Positions 8,586 to 16,907 of a stretch of 64,000 nucleotides of DNA are shown piece after piece (positions within the stretch are counted from its first letter, which is position 1; each line of letters starts with the position of its first letter). Under the pieces are notes generated by a model. That model saw only the letters and a list, made by a program, of their open reading frames with translations, was not told where the DNA came from and searched no databases. Position numbers and translations under genes: made by a program. Origin of the DNA: Streptosporangium nondiastaticum. Its GTDB lineage: Bacteria; Actinomycetota; Actinomycetes; Streptomycetales; Streptomycetaceae. The DNA lies in assembly GCF_003011965.1 (NCBI RefSeq), contig NZ_PXWG01000002.1, positions 62,001 through 126,000 on the forward strand, written 5' to 3'.

Positions 8586-9578
8586 TCACCAGAGGTGGTG
8601 CACCTGGGCGCGGATCCGGCGGTCGTACAGTTCGCGCAGCCGTTCCAGGGTCGCTTCGGACAGCGGCTCCATGGACCCGACCGCGGCGTTGGCCCGCGCC
8701 TGGCCCACCGAGGTGGCGCCCGGGATGACCGTGGTGACGCCGTCCTGCTGGGTGACCCACCGCAGGGCGAGCTGTGCGGGCGTGGCGCCGGGGGGCACCA
8801 GGCCGGTGAACTCGCCCGCGGCCGCGAGACCGGTCTCGTAGTCGACGCCGGAGAAGGTCTCGCCGACGTCGAACTGCTCGCCGTGCCGGTTGTAGTTGCG
8901 GTGGTCGGTCGCGGCGAAGACCGTGTCCTTCCGGAACTTCCCGGACAGCAGGCCCGAGGCCAGCGGAACCCGGGCGATGATGCCCACGCCCGCGGCCCGG
9001 GCGGCGGGCAGGACCTGCTCCAGCGGCTTGCGGCGGAACACGTTCAGGATGATCTGCACCGACGCGACGTTCGGCCGGGCGATGGCGGTCATGGCCTGGG
9101 CGCAGCTCTCCACGCTCACCCCGTAGGCCTTGATGCGGCCCTCGTCGACCAGTACGTCGAGAGCGTCGAAGACCGCGTCGGACTCGAACACGGCGTCCGG
9201 CGGGGTGTGGAGCTGTACGAGGTCGAGCACGTCCGTGCCCAGGTTGGCCCGGGAGCGGTCGGTCCAGGCGCGGAAGTTGTCGAGGGTGAACGCCCCGGTC
9301 TCCTGGGGGCCACGGCGTCCAAGCTTGGTCGCCACGGTGGGCGGTCCGCCCGGCGACGTGCGGAACTCCCGCAGGAACCGGCCGATCAGCCGCTCGCTGC
9401 GGCCGTCGCCGTAGACGTCGGCGGTGTCGATGAAGTCGACACCGGATTCGACGGCCGCCTCCAGGATGGCGCGGACGTCGTGCTCGCGCACGTGGTCCCA
9501 TCCGTCGCCGAACTGCCAGGTGCCGAGACCGACGACGGAGACCTTCCGCCCGGTCCTGGTCAGAAGTCGCTTTTCCAC
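8586..9578 (-). CDS. Aldo/keto reductase
   Basis: 330 residues from GTG 9578, chosen because GAAGG lies 7 nt upstream; an earlier in-frame GTG at 9593 has no site. The AKR catalytic tetrad is present: Asp51 (DTADVYG), Tyr56, Lys85 (ATKLG) and His124 (VQLH). The C-terminal NADP-binding region is complete. It is an NADPH-dependent carbonyl reductase or alcohol dehydrogenase, similar to AKRs of sugar metabolism. It lies between the SDR and FAD-oxidase genes in the same operon. Confidence 0.9.
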   Translation of the reverse strand: MEKRLLTRTGRKVSVVGLGTWQFGDGWDHVREHDVRAILEAAVESGVDFIDTADVYGDGRSERLIGRFLREFRTSPGGPPTVATKLGRRGPQETGAFTLDNFRAWTDRSRANLGTDVLDLVQLHTPPDAVFESDAVFDALDVLVDEGRIKAYGVSVESCAQAMTAIARPNVASVQIILNVFRRKPLEQVLPAARAAGVGIIARVPLASGLLSGKFRKDTVFAATDHRNYNRHGEQFDVGETFSGVDYETGLAAAGEFTGLVPPGATPAQLALRWVTQQDGVTTVIPGATSVGQARANAAVGSMEPLSEATLERLRELYDRRIRAQVHHLW

Positions 9579-9651
9579 GCGTGTGCCTTCCACGATCGCT
9601 GGGTCAAGGGATGGGGATCGGTCCGGTCCGGAGCGGACCTGCTGCGGCGGG

Positions 9652-10893
9652 TCACGGCGCCCCGTCGCGCAGCAGCTCGTCGACGAACGCGTTGCCGAAC
9701 TTGCCGTCGGGGTCGAATTTGGCCCTCAGCTCGTCGAAGTCGGACGCGCGGCGGTAGCCCGAGCGGATGGCGGCCCCGGTCATGGCCGTCAGCTTCGCCC
9801 AGTGGGGCCGCGCCCCCAGCGGCACCAGGAGCTCCTCCACGGCGGCGATCACCGGCAGCACGCGGGCCGGGTCCTTGACCCAGGTGAAGTGGAACGCCGC
9901 CGAGTCCCGTTCGTACGCCGGGCTCAGCCACAGGTCGTCGCCGCGCACGGTCCGGACCTCGGCCACGTGCAGGACCGGCCCGATGAGCCCGCCGATCCCG
10001 CGCAGCGCGTCGAAGGCGGCACGGGCTGCGGAACGCGGGAGGAAGTACTCGGACTGCAGTTCGTCGCCGACGTCGGCCACGGTGCCGGGGCGGAAGTGCG
10101 GCAGCCGCAGGTGCCACGGGCCGGCTTCCCCCAGCTGGGCCGTGCACGACGCCGGGTCGGCCCCGGGCACCGGATGCAGCGGGCTCCGTGCGGGCGTGCC
10201 GAGTTCCAGCTCGACCACGGGCCGGTCGGTGCGGCGCTTCAGCCACACGGTGGCGTCGTGGCCCCACTTGGTGAACACGCTGACGCTGTAGGCGGCGCCC
10301 AGCACCTCGTCGAACCGGTCCCGGACCTCGTCGAGCGGCACTTGCGTGTGCACCGACTGGGCCACCTGGAACGACGGCTCGATCTCCAGGGTCACCCGGG
10401 TGACGAGACCCAGTGCACCGAGGGAGACCACCGATCCTGCGAAGGTGTCGTGGTCCACGTCGCGGCGCAGCCGGACCAGGTCCCCTTCGGGGCCGACCAG
10501 CTCCAGTCCGGTCACGGCGGCCGCGAGGCTCTGCCGGCCGTCGCCGGACCCGTGGGTGCCGGTGGCGGTCGCCCCGGCGACCGTGAGGTCGGGGAGGGAC
10601 GCCAGGTTCGCCAGTGCGTAGCCCGCCCGGTGCAGCTTGGCGGCCACGTCGGTGTACCGCATGCCGGCGGTCACCGTGACGGTGGCCGCCGCCGGGTCGA
10701 TGTCGACGGCCGGCGGCAGTCCGTCGAGCCGGACGAACCCGCCCGTCGTGGCCAGGATCCCGCTGAACGAGTGCCCGGCGCCCAGCGCGCGCACCCGTCG
10801 GTTGTTCGCGACGATCCGGCGCAGCGCGTCCACGGACCCGGGCCGGGCCACCGGGGTCGCCCCGTGGTCGATGTTGCCCGCCCAGTTCCTCAT
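9652..10893 (-). CDS. FAD-linked oxidase (alditol/aldonolactone oxidase type)
   Basis: 413 residues. The N-terminal FAD-binding PCMH fold carries RALGAGHSFSGI with His41, the position that binds FAD covalently in alditol and gulonolactone oxidases. The C-terminal part has the ALO-type domain (FDPDGKFGNAFVDELL at the end). It would oxidise an alcohol to aldehyde or lactone with O2. The ATG at 10893 overlaps the preceding stop by 4 nt. Substrate unknown; the AKR and SDR neighbours suggest a polyol or hydroxylated side chain. Confidence 0.87.
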   Translation of the reverse strand: MRNWAGNIDHGATPVARPGSVDALRRIVANNRRVRALGAGHSFSGILATTGGFVRLDGLPPAVDIDPAAATVTVTAGMRYTDVAAKLHRAGYALANLASLPDLTVAGATATGTHGSGDGRQSLAAAVTGLELVGPEGDLVRLRRDVDHDTFAGSVVSLGALGLVTRVTLEIEPSFQVAQSVHTQVPLDEVRDRFDEVLGAAYSVSVFTKWGHDATVWLKRRTDRPVVELELGTPARSPLHPVPGADPASCTAQLGEAGPWHLRLPHFRPGTVADVGDELQSEYFLPRSAARAAFDALRGIGGLIGPVLHVAEVRTVRGDDLWLSPAYERDSAAFHFTWVKDPARVLPVIAAVEELLVPLGARPHWAKLTAMTGAAIRSGYRRASDFDELRAKFDPDGKFGNAFVDELLRDGAP

Positions 10894-11939
10894 GAGGGCA
10901 CCACCAGCCCGGACCGGTCGTGTTCGATCATGTCGTCCACCCGGACGAAGTCGAACCCGCGCTCCAGCAGGCCCTCGATGATGAGCGGCAGCGAGTCCAC
11001 GGTGGGCGACCGGTCGCCGCCGCCGTCGTGGAGCAGGATCACGGAGCCGGGCCGGACGTCGGCCAGCACGTCGCGCGCGATGGCGTCGGCCTGCCGCAGG
11101 GCCCAGTCGTCCGGCGCCACGTCCCACAGCACGGTGGTGGTGCCGGACTCCTTGAGCCAGCCCATCACCTCCGGTGTCCGCGATCCGTACGGCGGCCGGA
11201 ACAGCCGGGGTCGCCCGCCTCCGCTCGCCTCGGCGATCGCCTCGGCGGTGCGGTCGATCTGCTCGGCCAGCTGCGGCCGCGACAGCTCGGGAAGGAAGGG
11301 GTGCGACCAGGTGTGGTTGCCGATGGCGTGGCCGTGCTCGCGCATCCGCGCCAGGTCCTCGGCGAAGCCGCCCGCGTTGATCCCGACGCAGAAGAACGTC
11401 GCCGGGACGCCGTAGCGCTCCAGGACGTCGAGGATCCGGCCGGTGTAGGGCGGCAGCGGACCGTCGTCGAAGGTGAGCGCGACCTCGCGGCGCTCGCGGT
11501 CACCGTGGCTGAAGAAGCGGCCCGCCGCGGCGAGTTCACGGTCGGCGTCCGCCGACGAGGCGATCTGGGCGGCCAGTTCGTCCTCGCGGCCGGTCTGGGT
11601 GCCCCGGTGGGCTTCCAGCCGGACCAGGCCGTGCCCGGTGCGCAGGCTCACGAGGGCCAGTTCCTCCGCCGGGACCGAGCCCAGCAGCGGGCGGTCCGGC
11701 AGCAGCCAGGGGTCGGCGCGGTGGACGCGCAGGCCGGCCGCCATCATGCGGCCGTCCAGGGTGCCGTTGGTGCTCTCCACCACGATGGTGAGCCCGTCGC
11801 CCAGCCGGCGCAGCTCCGTGATCAATTCGTCGGCCCGGTGCGACGGGTAGTCGCCGGGCGTGCGGACGGGGCGGCCGTCGGGGCCGATCACCGCGAGCCG
11901 GTACCCGCCCGGGTGCCATGAGATTCCCGCGTGCAGCAT
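10890..11939 (-). CDS. NodB-type polysaccharide deacetylase with extra N-terminal domain
   Basis: 349 residues. Residues about 150-340 form a NodB homology domain: TFDDG with Asp158/Asp159, the metal-binding pair HTWSH (His209, His213), and FRPPYG. These enzymes hydrolyse N-acetyl or other amide bonds with a divalent metal. Residues 1-130 are a separate domain with an RNase H/actin-like look (ISWHPGGYRLAVI, then VVESTNGTLDG), which I do not recognise in this combination. No signal peptide is present, so it should act in the cytoplasm, unusual for a cell-wall deacetylase and consistent with a biosynthetic role. It overlaps the FAD oxidase gene by 4 nt. Confidence 0.85.
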   Translation of the reverse strand: MLHAGISWHPGGYRLAVIGPDGRPVRTPGDYPSHRADELITELRRLGDGLTIVVESTNGTLDGRMMAAGLRVHRADPWLLPDRPLLGSVPAEELALVSLRTGHGLVRLEAHRGTQTGREDELAAQIASSADADRELAAAGRFFSHGDRERREVALTFDDGPLPPYTGRILDVLERYGVPATFFCVGINAGGFAEDLARMREHGHAIGNHTWSHPFLPELSRPQLAEQIDRTAEAIAEASGGGRPRLFRPPYGSRTPEVMGWLKESGTTTVLWDVAPDDWALRQADAIARDVLADVRPGSVILLHDGGGDRSPTVDSLPLIIEGLLERGFDFVRVDDMIEHDRSGLVVPS

Positions 11940-11950
11940 CTGATCGCCCC

Positions 11951-12760
11951 TCACTCGGGCTTGGTGTATTCGCTGAAGTGGTGCTCGGCGAAGAGGTCCG
12001 GCCAGTGCGGGCCCGCGAGTCCGAGCTGTCGCGCGCGGGCCAGCATCTCGCGCCAGTACGGCTTCACCGGCGGCCACGCCGTCCCGGCCTGGCAGTACGA
12101 GGAGTCGACGAAGTAGCGCGGGCGCCCCGGGAACTCCGGCTTGGCCCGGCGGGCGTGGAAGAGGGCGGAGTGCAGCAGGACGGTCGATCCGGCCGGCAGC
12201 TCCTCCAGGTACACCTCGCCGGGCAGCACGCTGGTGCCCAGGTGGGCGCACGCCGTCTTCCCGGCCACCTCCCGGTGCGAGCCGGGGAGTACGGCGAGTC
12301 CGGCCATGTCGGAGTCGATGCCGTCGAGGTAGTGCAGCGCGTGGAGCATGGTGTGCGTGCGGCGTGACTGGACGCTCTGCTCGTAGTCGTGGTGCCACCC
12401 CTTGCCGGGGAGGTCGGGTGCGTGCCGGTCGCTGTGCATGTGGTGGAAACCGAACCCCGGTCCCAGCAGCTCTCCGACCACCTGGAGCAGTGGCTCGTGG
12501 GCGAGGAGTTCGCCGTGCGCGGGGAGGTCGAACTCCATGACGTCCGGCACTCCGTGGGTGTCGTAGGCCAGCGCGGACGCGATGGACCGGGCCCGCAGCC
12601 CGGTGTCGACCCATGTGTCCACTTCCTGTTTGACCCGGGTCACCAGGTCGTCCGGGAGGAAGCCCGGCAACACGAGGAAACCGGACTCCTCGAAGCGGGC
12701 TCTCTGCGTGTCGTCGAGTCCGGACAGCCGGGTGCGGGTGTGCATCGTCTGGACAGGCAT
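11951..12760 (-). CDS. Phytanoyl-CoA dioxygenase family (PhyH) oxygenase
   Basis: 269 residues from the ATG at 12760 (GGAG 9 nt upstream); an earlier in-frame start at 12817 has no site. Fe(II)/2-oxoglutarate facial triad: His123-His124-Asp125 (WHHDYEQS) and distal His197 (LLHSALFH), with Arg214 as likely 2-oxoglutarate ligand. The PhyH family hydroxylates or halogenates unactivated carbons. It is the first gene of the nine-gene minus-strand operon, just downstream of the putative operator at 12.9 kb. It probably hydroxylates an amino-acid building block. Confidence 0.88.
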   Translation of the reverse strand: MPVQTMHTRTRLSGLDDTQRARFEESGFLVLPGFLPDDLVTRVKQEVDTWVDTGLRARSIASALAYDTHGVPDVMEFDLPAHGELLAHEPLLQVVGELLGPGFGFHHMHSDRHAPDLPGKGWHHDYEQSVQSRRTHTMLHALHYLDGIDSDMAGLAVLPGSHREVAGKTACAHLGTSVLPGEVYLEELPAGSTVLLHSALFHARRAKPEFPGRPRYFVDSSYCQAGTAWPPVKPYWREMLARARQLGLAGPHWPDLFAEHHFSEYTKPE

Positions 12761-12893
12761 AGATAAGGGCTCCGTTCTGTATGGATGAACTCGCCACATC
12801 GCATTGCGCGGGGACAACGGCGCGCGGCCGGCACGTCCGGCGGCCGGATGCTCGGGCTCAGTGGAGCGGCTCTGCCCGGAAAGCGTGACAGAT

Positions 12894-12945
12894 GTTACCT
12901 ACATGGTCAATAATTTTGGCAACTAACGTTGCCTCATATGGCAAC
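12894..12945. promoter_or_regulatory. Operator cluster between divergent operons (TGGCAAC repeats)
   Basis: The only AT-rich stretch of this divergent gap holds TGGCAAC at 12917-12923 and 12939-12945, exactly 22 bp apart, plus GTTGCC at 12928-12933, which forms an inverted repeat with the first copy. A weaker GTTACCT sits at 12894-12900. The same hexamer occurs in the promoter gaps at 15.5, 23.9 and 30.0 kb. It probably controls both the PhyH operon and the plus-strand ATP-grasp gene. Confidence 0.7.
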
Positions 12946-12968
12946 CGGATGCCCCACGGAGGCAGCAC

Positions 12969-14219
12969 ATGCGAGCTGATCACCCCCTGGTCGTCCTCGT
13001 CGACGCGTACGGGACGGGCAGACACCTTCGAGCGGCCTTCGCCGGCCTCGGCGCGGACGTCGTGCACCTGTCGAGCACGCCCGAACCCCTGAAGTCCATG
13101 AAGGCGCCCGACCTCGGCAGCTACACGGCGGCCCTGGTCGCCGGCGATCCCGCCGAGACCGCGCACCGGCTCGCCGAACTGCGCCCGGACGCGGTGGTGG
13201 CCGGGCAGGAGCCCGGCGTACCGCTCGCCGACACCCTCTCCGAGATGCTCGGCCTGGCGACCAACGGCTCCGCCCTGTCGGCGGCGCGCCGGGACAAGTA
13301 CCTCATGATCGAGGCCGTGCGGAAGGCCGGCGTGCGCTGCGCCCGCCAGTTCAAGTCCGACGACGTCGACGCGGTCGTGGCGTGGGCGCGGGAGCAGGGC
13401 GACTACCCGGTCGTGGTCAAGCCGCTGGCCGCCTCGGGCGCCCAGGGCGTGTCCATCTGCGCCGACGCGGCCGAGGTGCGCCGCGCCGCAGCGGCCGTCC
13501 TCGGCACCGTCACCATGTACGGGCAGACCAACGTCGAGGTCCTGGCGCAGTCCTACCTCGCGGGCACCGAGTACATCGTCGACACCGTGTCCTGCCGCGG
13601 CAGCCGCTACGACGCCGGCGTGTGGCGCTACGACAAGCGCCGCCGGGGTGCCCACAACGTCTCCCACCGCGACGTGCTCGTCCCGCCGGACGACCCGGTG
13701 GTCGCGGAGCTGACCTCTTACACCCACGACGTCCTGGACGCGCTCGGCATCGAGTTCGGCGCGGCGCACGCGGAGGTGATGATGACCGCCGACGGGCCCG
13801 CGCTCGTCGAGATCGGCGCCCGGATGAACGGGGCCATGCACCCCGAGTTCGACACCGGATGCTGTGGCGCCGACCAGGCGCGGGCCGCCGCGCTGGCCTG
13901 GCTGCGCCCGGACGAGTTCGCACGGGAGTTCGCCGGCCGCACCTACCGGCAGCTCCAGGAGGCGTTCGTGTACCACGTCGCCACGGACCTCACGGGGGTC
14001 GTGGCGGGCGTGGACACATCGGTCCTGGCAGAGATCGAGAACGTCGGGTCGGTGCGGGCGGTCACGGTGAAGAAGGGGCCGGGCGACCGGATCCGGCCCA
14101 CCATTGACCTGCCGTCCAGTCCCCTGACCGTGCACATGGCCCACTCCGACGCGGCCGCCCTGGGCCGCGACCGGGCCCGGGTCGAGGCCCTGTCCAGGGC
14201 GGTGTTCCGGCTCGCCTGA
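12969..14219 (+). CDS. ATP-grasp ligase
   Basis: 416 residues; the ATG at 12969 follows a GGAGG by 7 nt. ATP-grasp motifs: RDK ending at Lys110, Lys151 in YPVVVKPLAASGAQGV, Glu269 in AHAEVMM, and ALVEIGARMNGAMH (Glu281, Arg285). It matches the ATP-grasp_4 amino-acid ligase type. It is transcribed alone, divergent from the nine-gene operon, behind the shared operator. Its last 158 nt overlap the antisense tail of the convergent phosphotransferase gene. Confidence 0.88.
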   Translation: MRADHPLVVLVDAYGTGRHLRAAFAGLGADVVHLSSTPEPLKSMKAPDLGSYTAALVAGDPAETAHRLAELRPDAVVAGQEPGVPLADTLSEMLGLATNGSALSAARRDKYLMIEAVRKAGVRCARQFKSDDVDAVVAWAREQGDYPVVVKPLAASGAQGVSICADAAEVRRAAAAVLGTVTMYGQTNVEVLAQSYLAGTEYIVDTVSCRGSRYDAGVWRYDKRRRGAHNVSHRDVLVPPDDPVVAELTSYTHDVLDALGIEFGAAHAEVMMTADGPALVEIGARMNGAMHPEFDTGCCGADQARAAALAWLRPDEFAREFAGRTYRQLQEAFVYHVATDLTGVVAGVDTSVLAEIENVGSVRAVTVKKGPGDRIRPTIDLPSSPLTVHMAHSDAAALGRDRARVEALSRAVFRLA

Positions 14220-15111
14220 AGGCTGTCCCCGGCACGACGAGAGGGATCACATGGCGGGCGTTGGCCGAGATGACCGGGTTGGTGTTCCTGTAGTACGGAA
14301 GCTGGATGACCGCCATGGACAGCGCCCACCCGCGGCCGCGGACCCAGGTGGCCTCGTCGGTGTCCACCCCGTCCCGGAAGACCTGCCGCGCGGCGGACGG
14401 CAGCAGGTTCCACGCCGGGATGAGGTCGACGGCGGGATCACCGAGGCCGGCGGTGCCGAAGTCGATCACTGCGGCCAGCCGGCCGCCGGCGCCCAGCAGA
14501 TTGCTGGGCATGAGGTCGGAGTGGATCCACCGCGGCCGCCCCGGCCACGCGGGGGCGGCGAGCGCCTCCTCCCACGCGGCGAGGGCCGCCTCGGCGTCGA
14601 ACGGCTCGTCGGTGTGCCGGAGCTCCTTGATCGCGGCGCGGGTCTCCGCGTCGGCCGCGGCCAGGGGATCGCCCCGGTGAGCCGGAGGCCCTCCGTCGGT
14701 GGCCACCTCGCGCAGGGCGGTGACGAAGGCCGCGAGGTCGCGGGCCAGTTGCCCGGGCTCGTCCACCCGGCCCTCGACCAGCACCTCGCCGTCGATCCAC
14801 CGGTGTACGGCCCACTCCCACGGATAGCCCTCGGCGGGCTCGCCCCGCCCCACGACCTCCGGCACGGGCACGGGCACCAGGGGTGCCAGCCGCGGCAGCC
14901 AGAAGGCCTCCCGGTGGAGCGTTCCGGCGCCGCCCGCGGTGAGCGGCAGCCGGACGGTCAGCCCGGTGCCGACCCGGTAGATCGCGTTGACGGTCCCACC
15001 CGACTCCAGCCGCCGTACCGGCAGGTCCGCCCAGTGGGGGAACTGGCCGCGGAGCAGCCGCCGGACGAGGTCCTCATCGGTGTCCGCCTCGTCCGGATGC
15101 ATCTTGGCCAT
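14062..15111 (-). CDS. APH-family phosphotransferase with an out-of-family C-terminal tail
   Basis: 349 residues. The APH kinase fold is complete: Brenner motif HSDLMPSN (His197, Asp199, Asn204) and VIDFGTAGLGDP (Asp217, Mg ligand). Family members usually end soon after a segment like ANARHVI (284-289). Here the frame continues about 55 more residues, rich in Pro/Gly/Arg, that are purely antisense to the 3' end of the ATP-grasp gene. The original stop seems to be lost. It lies 5 nt behind the small secreted peptide gene. It may phosphorylate the product or an intermediate (self-resistance) or be unrelated to biosynthesis. Confidence 0.8.
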   Translation of the reverse strand: MAKMHPDEADTDEDLVRRLLRGQFPHWADLPVRRLESGGTVNAIYRVGTGLTVRLPLTAGGAGTLHREAFWLPRLAPLVPVPVPEVVGRGEPAEGYPWEWAVHRWIDGEVLVEGRVDEPGQLARDLAAFVTALREVATDGGPPAHRGDPLAAADAETRAAIKELRHTDEPFDAEAALAAWEEALAAPAWPGRPRWIHSDLMPSNLLGAGGRLAAVIDFGTAGLGDPAVDLIPAWNLLPSAARQVFRDGVDTDEATWVRGRGWALSMAVIQLPYYRNTNPVISANARHVIPLVVPGTAFRRAGTPPWTGPRPGPGRGPGRPRRSGPCARSGDWTAGQWWAGSGRPAPSSP

Positions 15112-15116
15112 GTGTC

Positions 15117-15338
15117 TCAGGACCAGTCGACGGCACCGGTCCCGCCGTCGCGGATGCCGGCGGCGGAGGCGGTGGCGGGCGCGGGGGAAAGCGGCCAGTC
15201 GATGCCCCTCTCACCGTCGCCGGCGATCCGGGAGGCGGACGTCGCCGGCCAGTCGATGCCGGGGTCGGGGGTTGAGGTGGCGGCCACGGCGAGGGTGAGC
15301 AGGGTAGCGGCGGACATGGCAAGTACGCGTGCACGCAT
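15117..15338 (-). CDS. Small secreted-type peptide with three DW motifs
   Basis: 73 residues; the ATG at 15338 has GGAG 6 nt upstream. The N-terminus is a Sec signal: basic start MRAR, a hydrophobic core over residues 5-20, and a likely cleavage site near AVAA-TS. The mature part of about 50 residues holds GIDWP at 27-31, GIDWP again at 45-49, and AVDWS as the last five residues (69-73). It has no Cys. The gene is divergent from the XRE/TPR regulator and shares its operator-bearing promoter gap, an arrangement like RRNPP regulator-pheromone pairs. No named family recognised. Confidence 0.65.
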   Translation of the reverse strand: MRARVLAMSAATLLTLAVAATSTPDPGIDWPATSASRIAGDGERGIDWPLSPAPATASAAGIRDGGTGAVDWS

Positions 15339-15451
15339 GTTCGGCTCCGAATGGAAGATCCTATGACAAAGGATCGGACAGTTGTAGATATCCGCTCGAT
15401 AACTGCTCGAAGCGGCTCGAACGTGATCAACCTAGACCGTCCGACTCCGGA

Positions 15452-15557
15452 TGGCAAGGGATTTGCCAAAGGTTGCCAACCGTTCCATCGGTCAGTCATG
15501 AGAACCGTGAGCCGTGTGTGAGTTACGCGAGGCACCCCTCCGGCAAGTTGCTTGCCA
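15452..15557. promoter_or_regulatory. Operator cluster upstream of the regulator
   Basis: TGGCAAG (15452-15458), TTTGCCA (15462-15468) and GTTGCCA (15472-15478) are spaced exactly 10 bp apart. About 65 bp further, the inverted repeat GGCAAG-TTG-CTTGCC spans 15542-15556. The region lies between the divergent small-peptide and regulator genes, so autoregulation is likely. The rest of the gap 15339-15650 holds no gene. Confidence 0.65.
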
Positions 15558-15650
15558 ACGAATCGGTGGGGAGGCTACGATGGCGGTCAATGCGATCTTG
15601 CGGGGGGAACGCGATCAGGTTGTATCCGAGTATTGATTGCAGGGCTCCAC

Positions 15651-16907
15651 ATGACAGACGAGTCATCTTTCGGCGCGCGCCTCAAGGCTTTGAGGCTGGA
15701 ACGGGGACTCTCCCAGGCCTCACTGGCCGGCAAGGAGATCTCCACGGGATACCTGTCGCGCCTTGAATCAGGCGCGCGGCAGCCCACCGAGCGGGTGATC
15801 ACGTATCTCGCCGGGCAACTGGGCGTGGACCGCATGGCGTTCGACGCACTGCCCGCGGCCGGCACTCCCACCGGAGGTGGCAGTGCGCTGGCGCGGACGC
15901 TCAGCATCGCCGCCTCCTGTGCCGACGACGAGCCCGTCGAAGACCTCATCGACACCGTCGCGACCGCCGACGAGGAGGACCCCCAGCTGCGCTGGCAGGC
16001 CCTGTGGCTGATCGCCAGGTTCTGGCACAGCAAGGGCGAGCGCACCGAGGAACTGGCGTGCCTGGAGAAGCTGGCCGAGGTGGCCGACGGGCTCGGGCTC
16101 CCCGCGCTGCAGTGCAGGTCCAGGACCCAGCTCGCCCGCTCTCTTCGCTCCGTGGGCCAGGTCGCCCGCGCACTCGAGCTCGCCGAGAGCGCCTACCACA
16201 CGGCCAAGGACTCCGGGCTCTCCGTCTCCGACACCGGGACCGCCCTGCTGGCGCTCGTTTCGGCCGAGGCGGAGGCCGGCCGTCTGGCGGACGCCCGGGC
16301 GCATTCCCTGGAGCTCGTCGCGCTCGTGGAAGGCGGGCCGGACGCGCTGCGCGCTGAAGCGCTCTGGTCAGCGGCCACCGTCTGCTCCCGGCAGGGGGAC
16401 GACGAGGCGGTGCACGAGTACCTGGGGCAGGCGATGCAGGCGCTCGACAGCCGGGCCGACCCCATCCTGTGGGCGCGGCTGCGGCTCGCCGCGGCCTCCC
16501 TCTACCTGCAGTCCAGGCCCGCCCTCACCGAGGAGGCCCGGATATGCCTCGCGCAGGCCGAGACGGCGCTCTTGCTCATCGGCACGCCCGTCCAGCAGCA
16601 GGAACTGCTGGTCCTCCAGGCACACCTCGCGTTCGAGGAGGGCCGGTACGCGGATGCCCGCGCGGCACACGACCAGCTGGACTTCGACAATTTGGTGCTG
16701 ACCTACCGCGACCGCATCCGCTTGCAGACGCTCGACAGCCTGCTGCTGATCGTGGAGGGGCACGAGCAGGAGGGGCGCGCCCGGCTCAAGCAGCTGGGCG
16801 AGGAGGCCCGCCGCGCGTCGAACATGGACCTGGCCGCCGAGATCTGGCGGGTCCTGGCCGAGACGCTGGAGAACGCCGCGCAGGCGGGCACCGCCGACCG
16901 GCGCTGA
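15651..16907 (+). CDS. XRE-type regulator with TPR-like C-terminal domain
   Basis: 418 residues. Residues about 7-62 form an XRE helix-turn-helix (FGARLKALRLERGLSQASLA, STGYLSRLESGARQPT). Residues about 90-410 are alpha-helical with the spacing and Ala/Leu/Tyr pattern of tetratricopeptide repeats, as in RRNPP and AfsR-like sensors. It is the only obvious DNA-binding regulator in the first 37 kb, and TTGCCA/TGGCAA repeats lie in front of it and of the biosynthetic operons, so it is the best candidate for the cluster switch. The ligand could be the divergently encoded DW peptide. It ends in a strong bidirectional terminator. Confidence 0.87.
   Translation: MTDESSFGARLKALRLERGLSQASLAGKEISTGYLSRLESGARQPTERVITYLAGQLGVDRMAFDALPAAGTPTGGGSALARTLSIAASCADDEPVEDLIDTVATADEEDPQLRWQALWLIARFWHSKGERTEELACLEKLAEVADGLGLPALQCRSRTQLARSLRSVGQVARALELAESAYHTAKDSGLSVSDTGTALLALVSAEAEAGRLADARAHSLELVALVEGGPDALRAEALWSAATVCSRQGDDEAVHEYLGQAMQALDSRADPILWARLRLAAASLYLQSRPALTEEARICLAQAETALLLIGTPVQQQELLVLQAHLAFEEGRYADARAAHDQLDFDNLVLTYRDRIRLQTLDSLLLIVEGHEQEGRARLKQLGEEARRASNMDLAAEIWRVLAETLENAAQAGTADRR

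Noticed and set aside
10890..11939. IS110-type transposase
   Set aside because: Only the N-terminal 130 residues recall the RNase H-like fold; the rest is an intact NodB domain, and no terminal repeats or second transposase domain are present.
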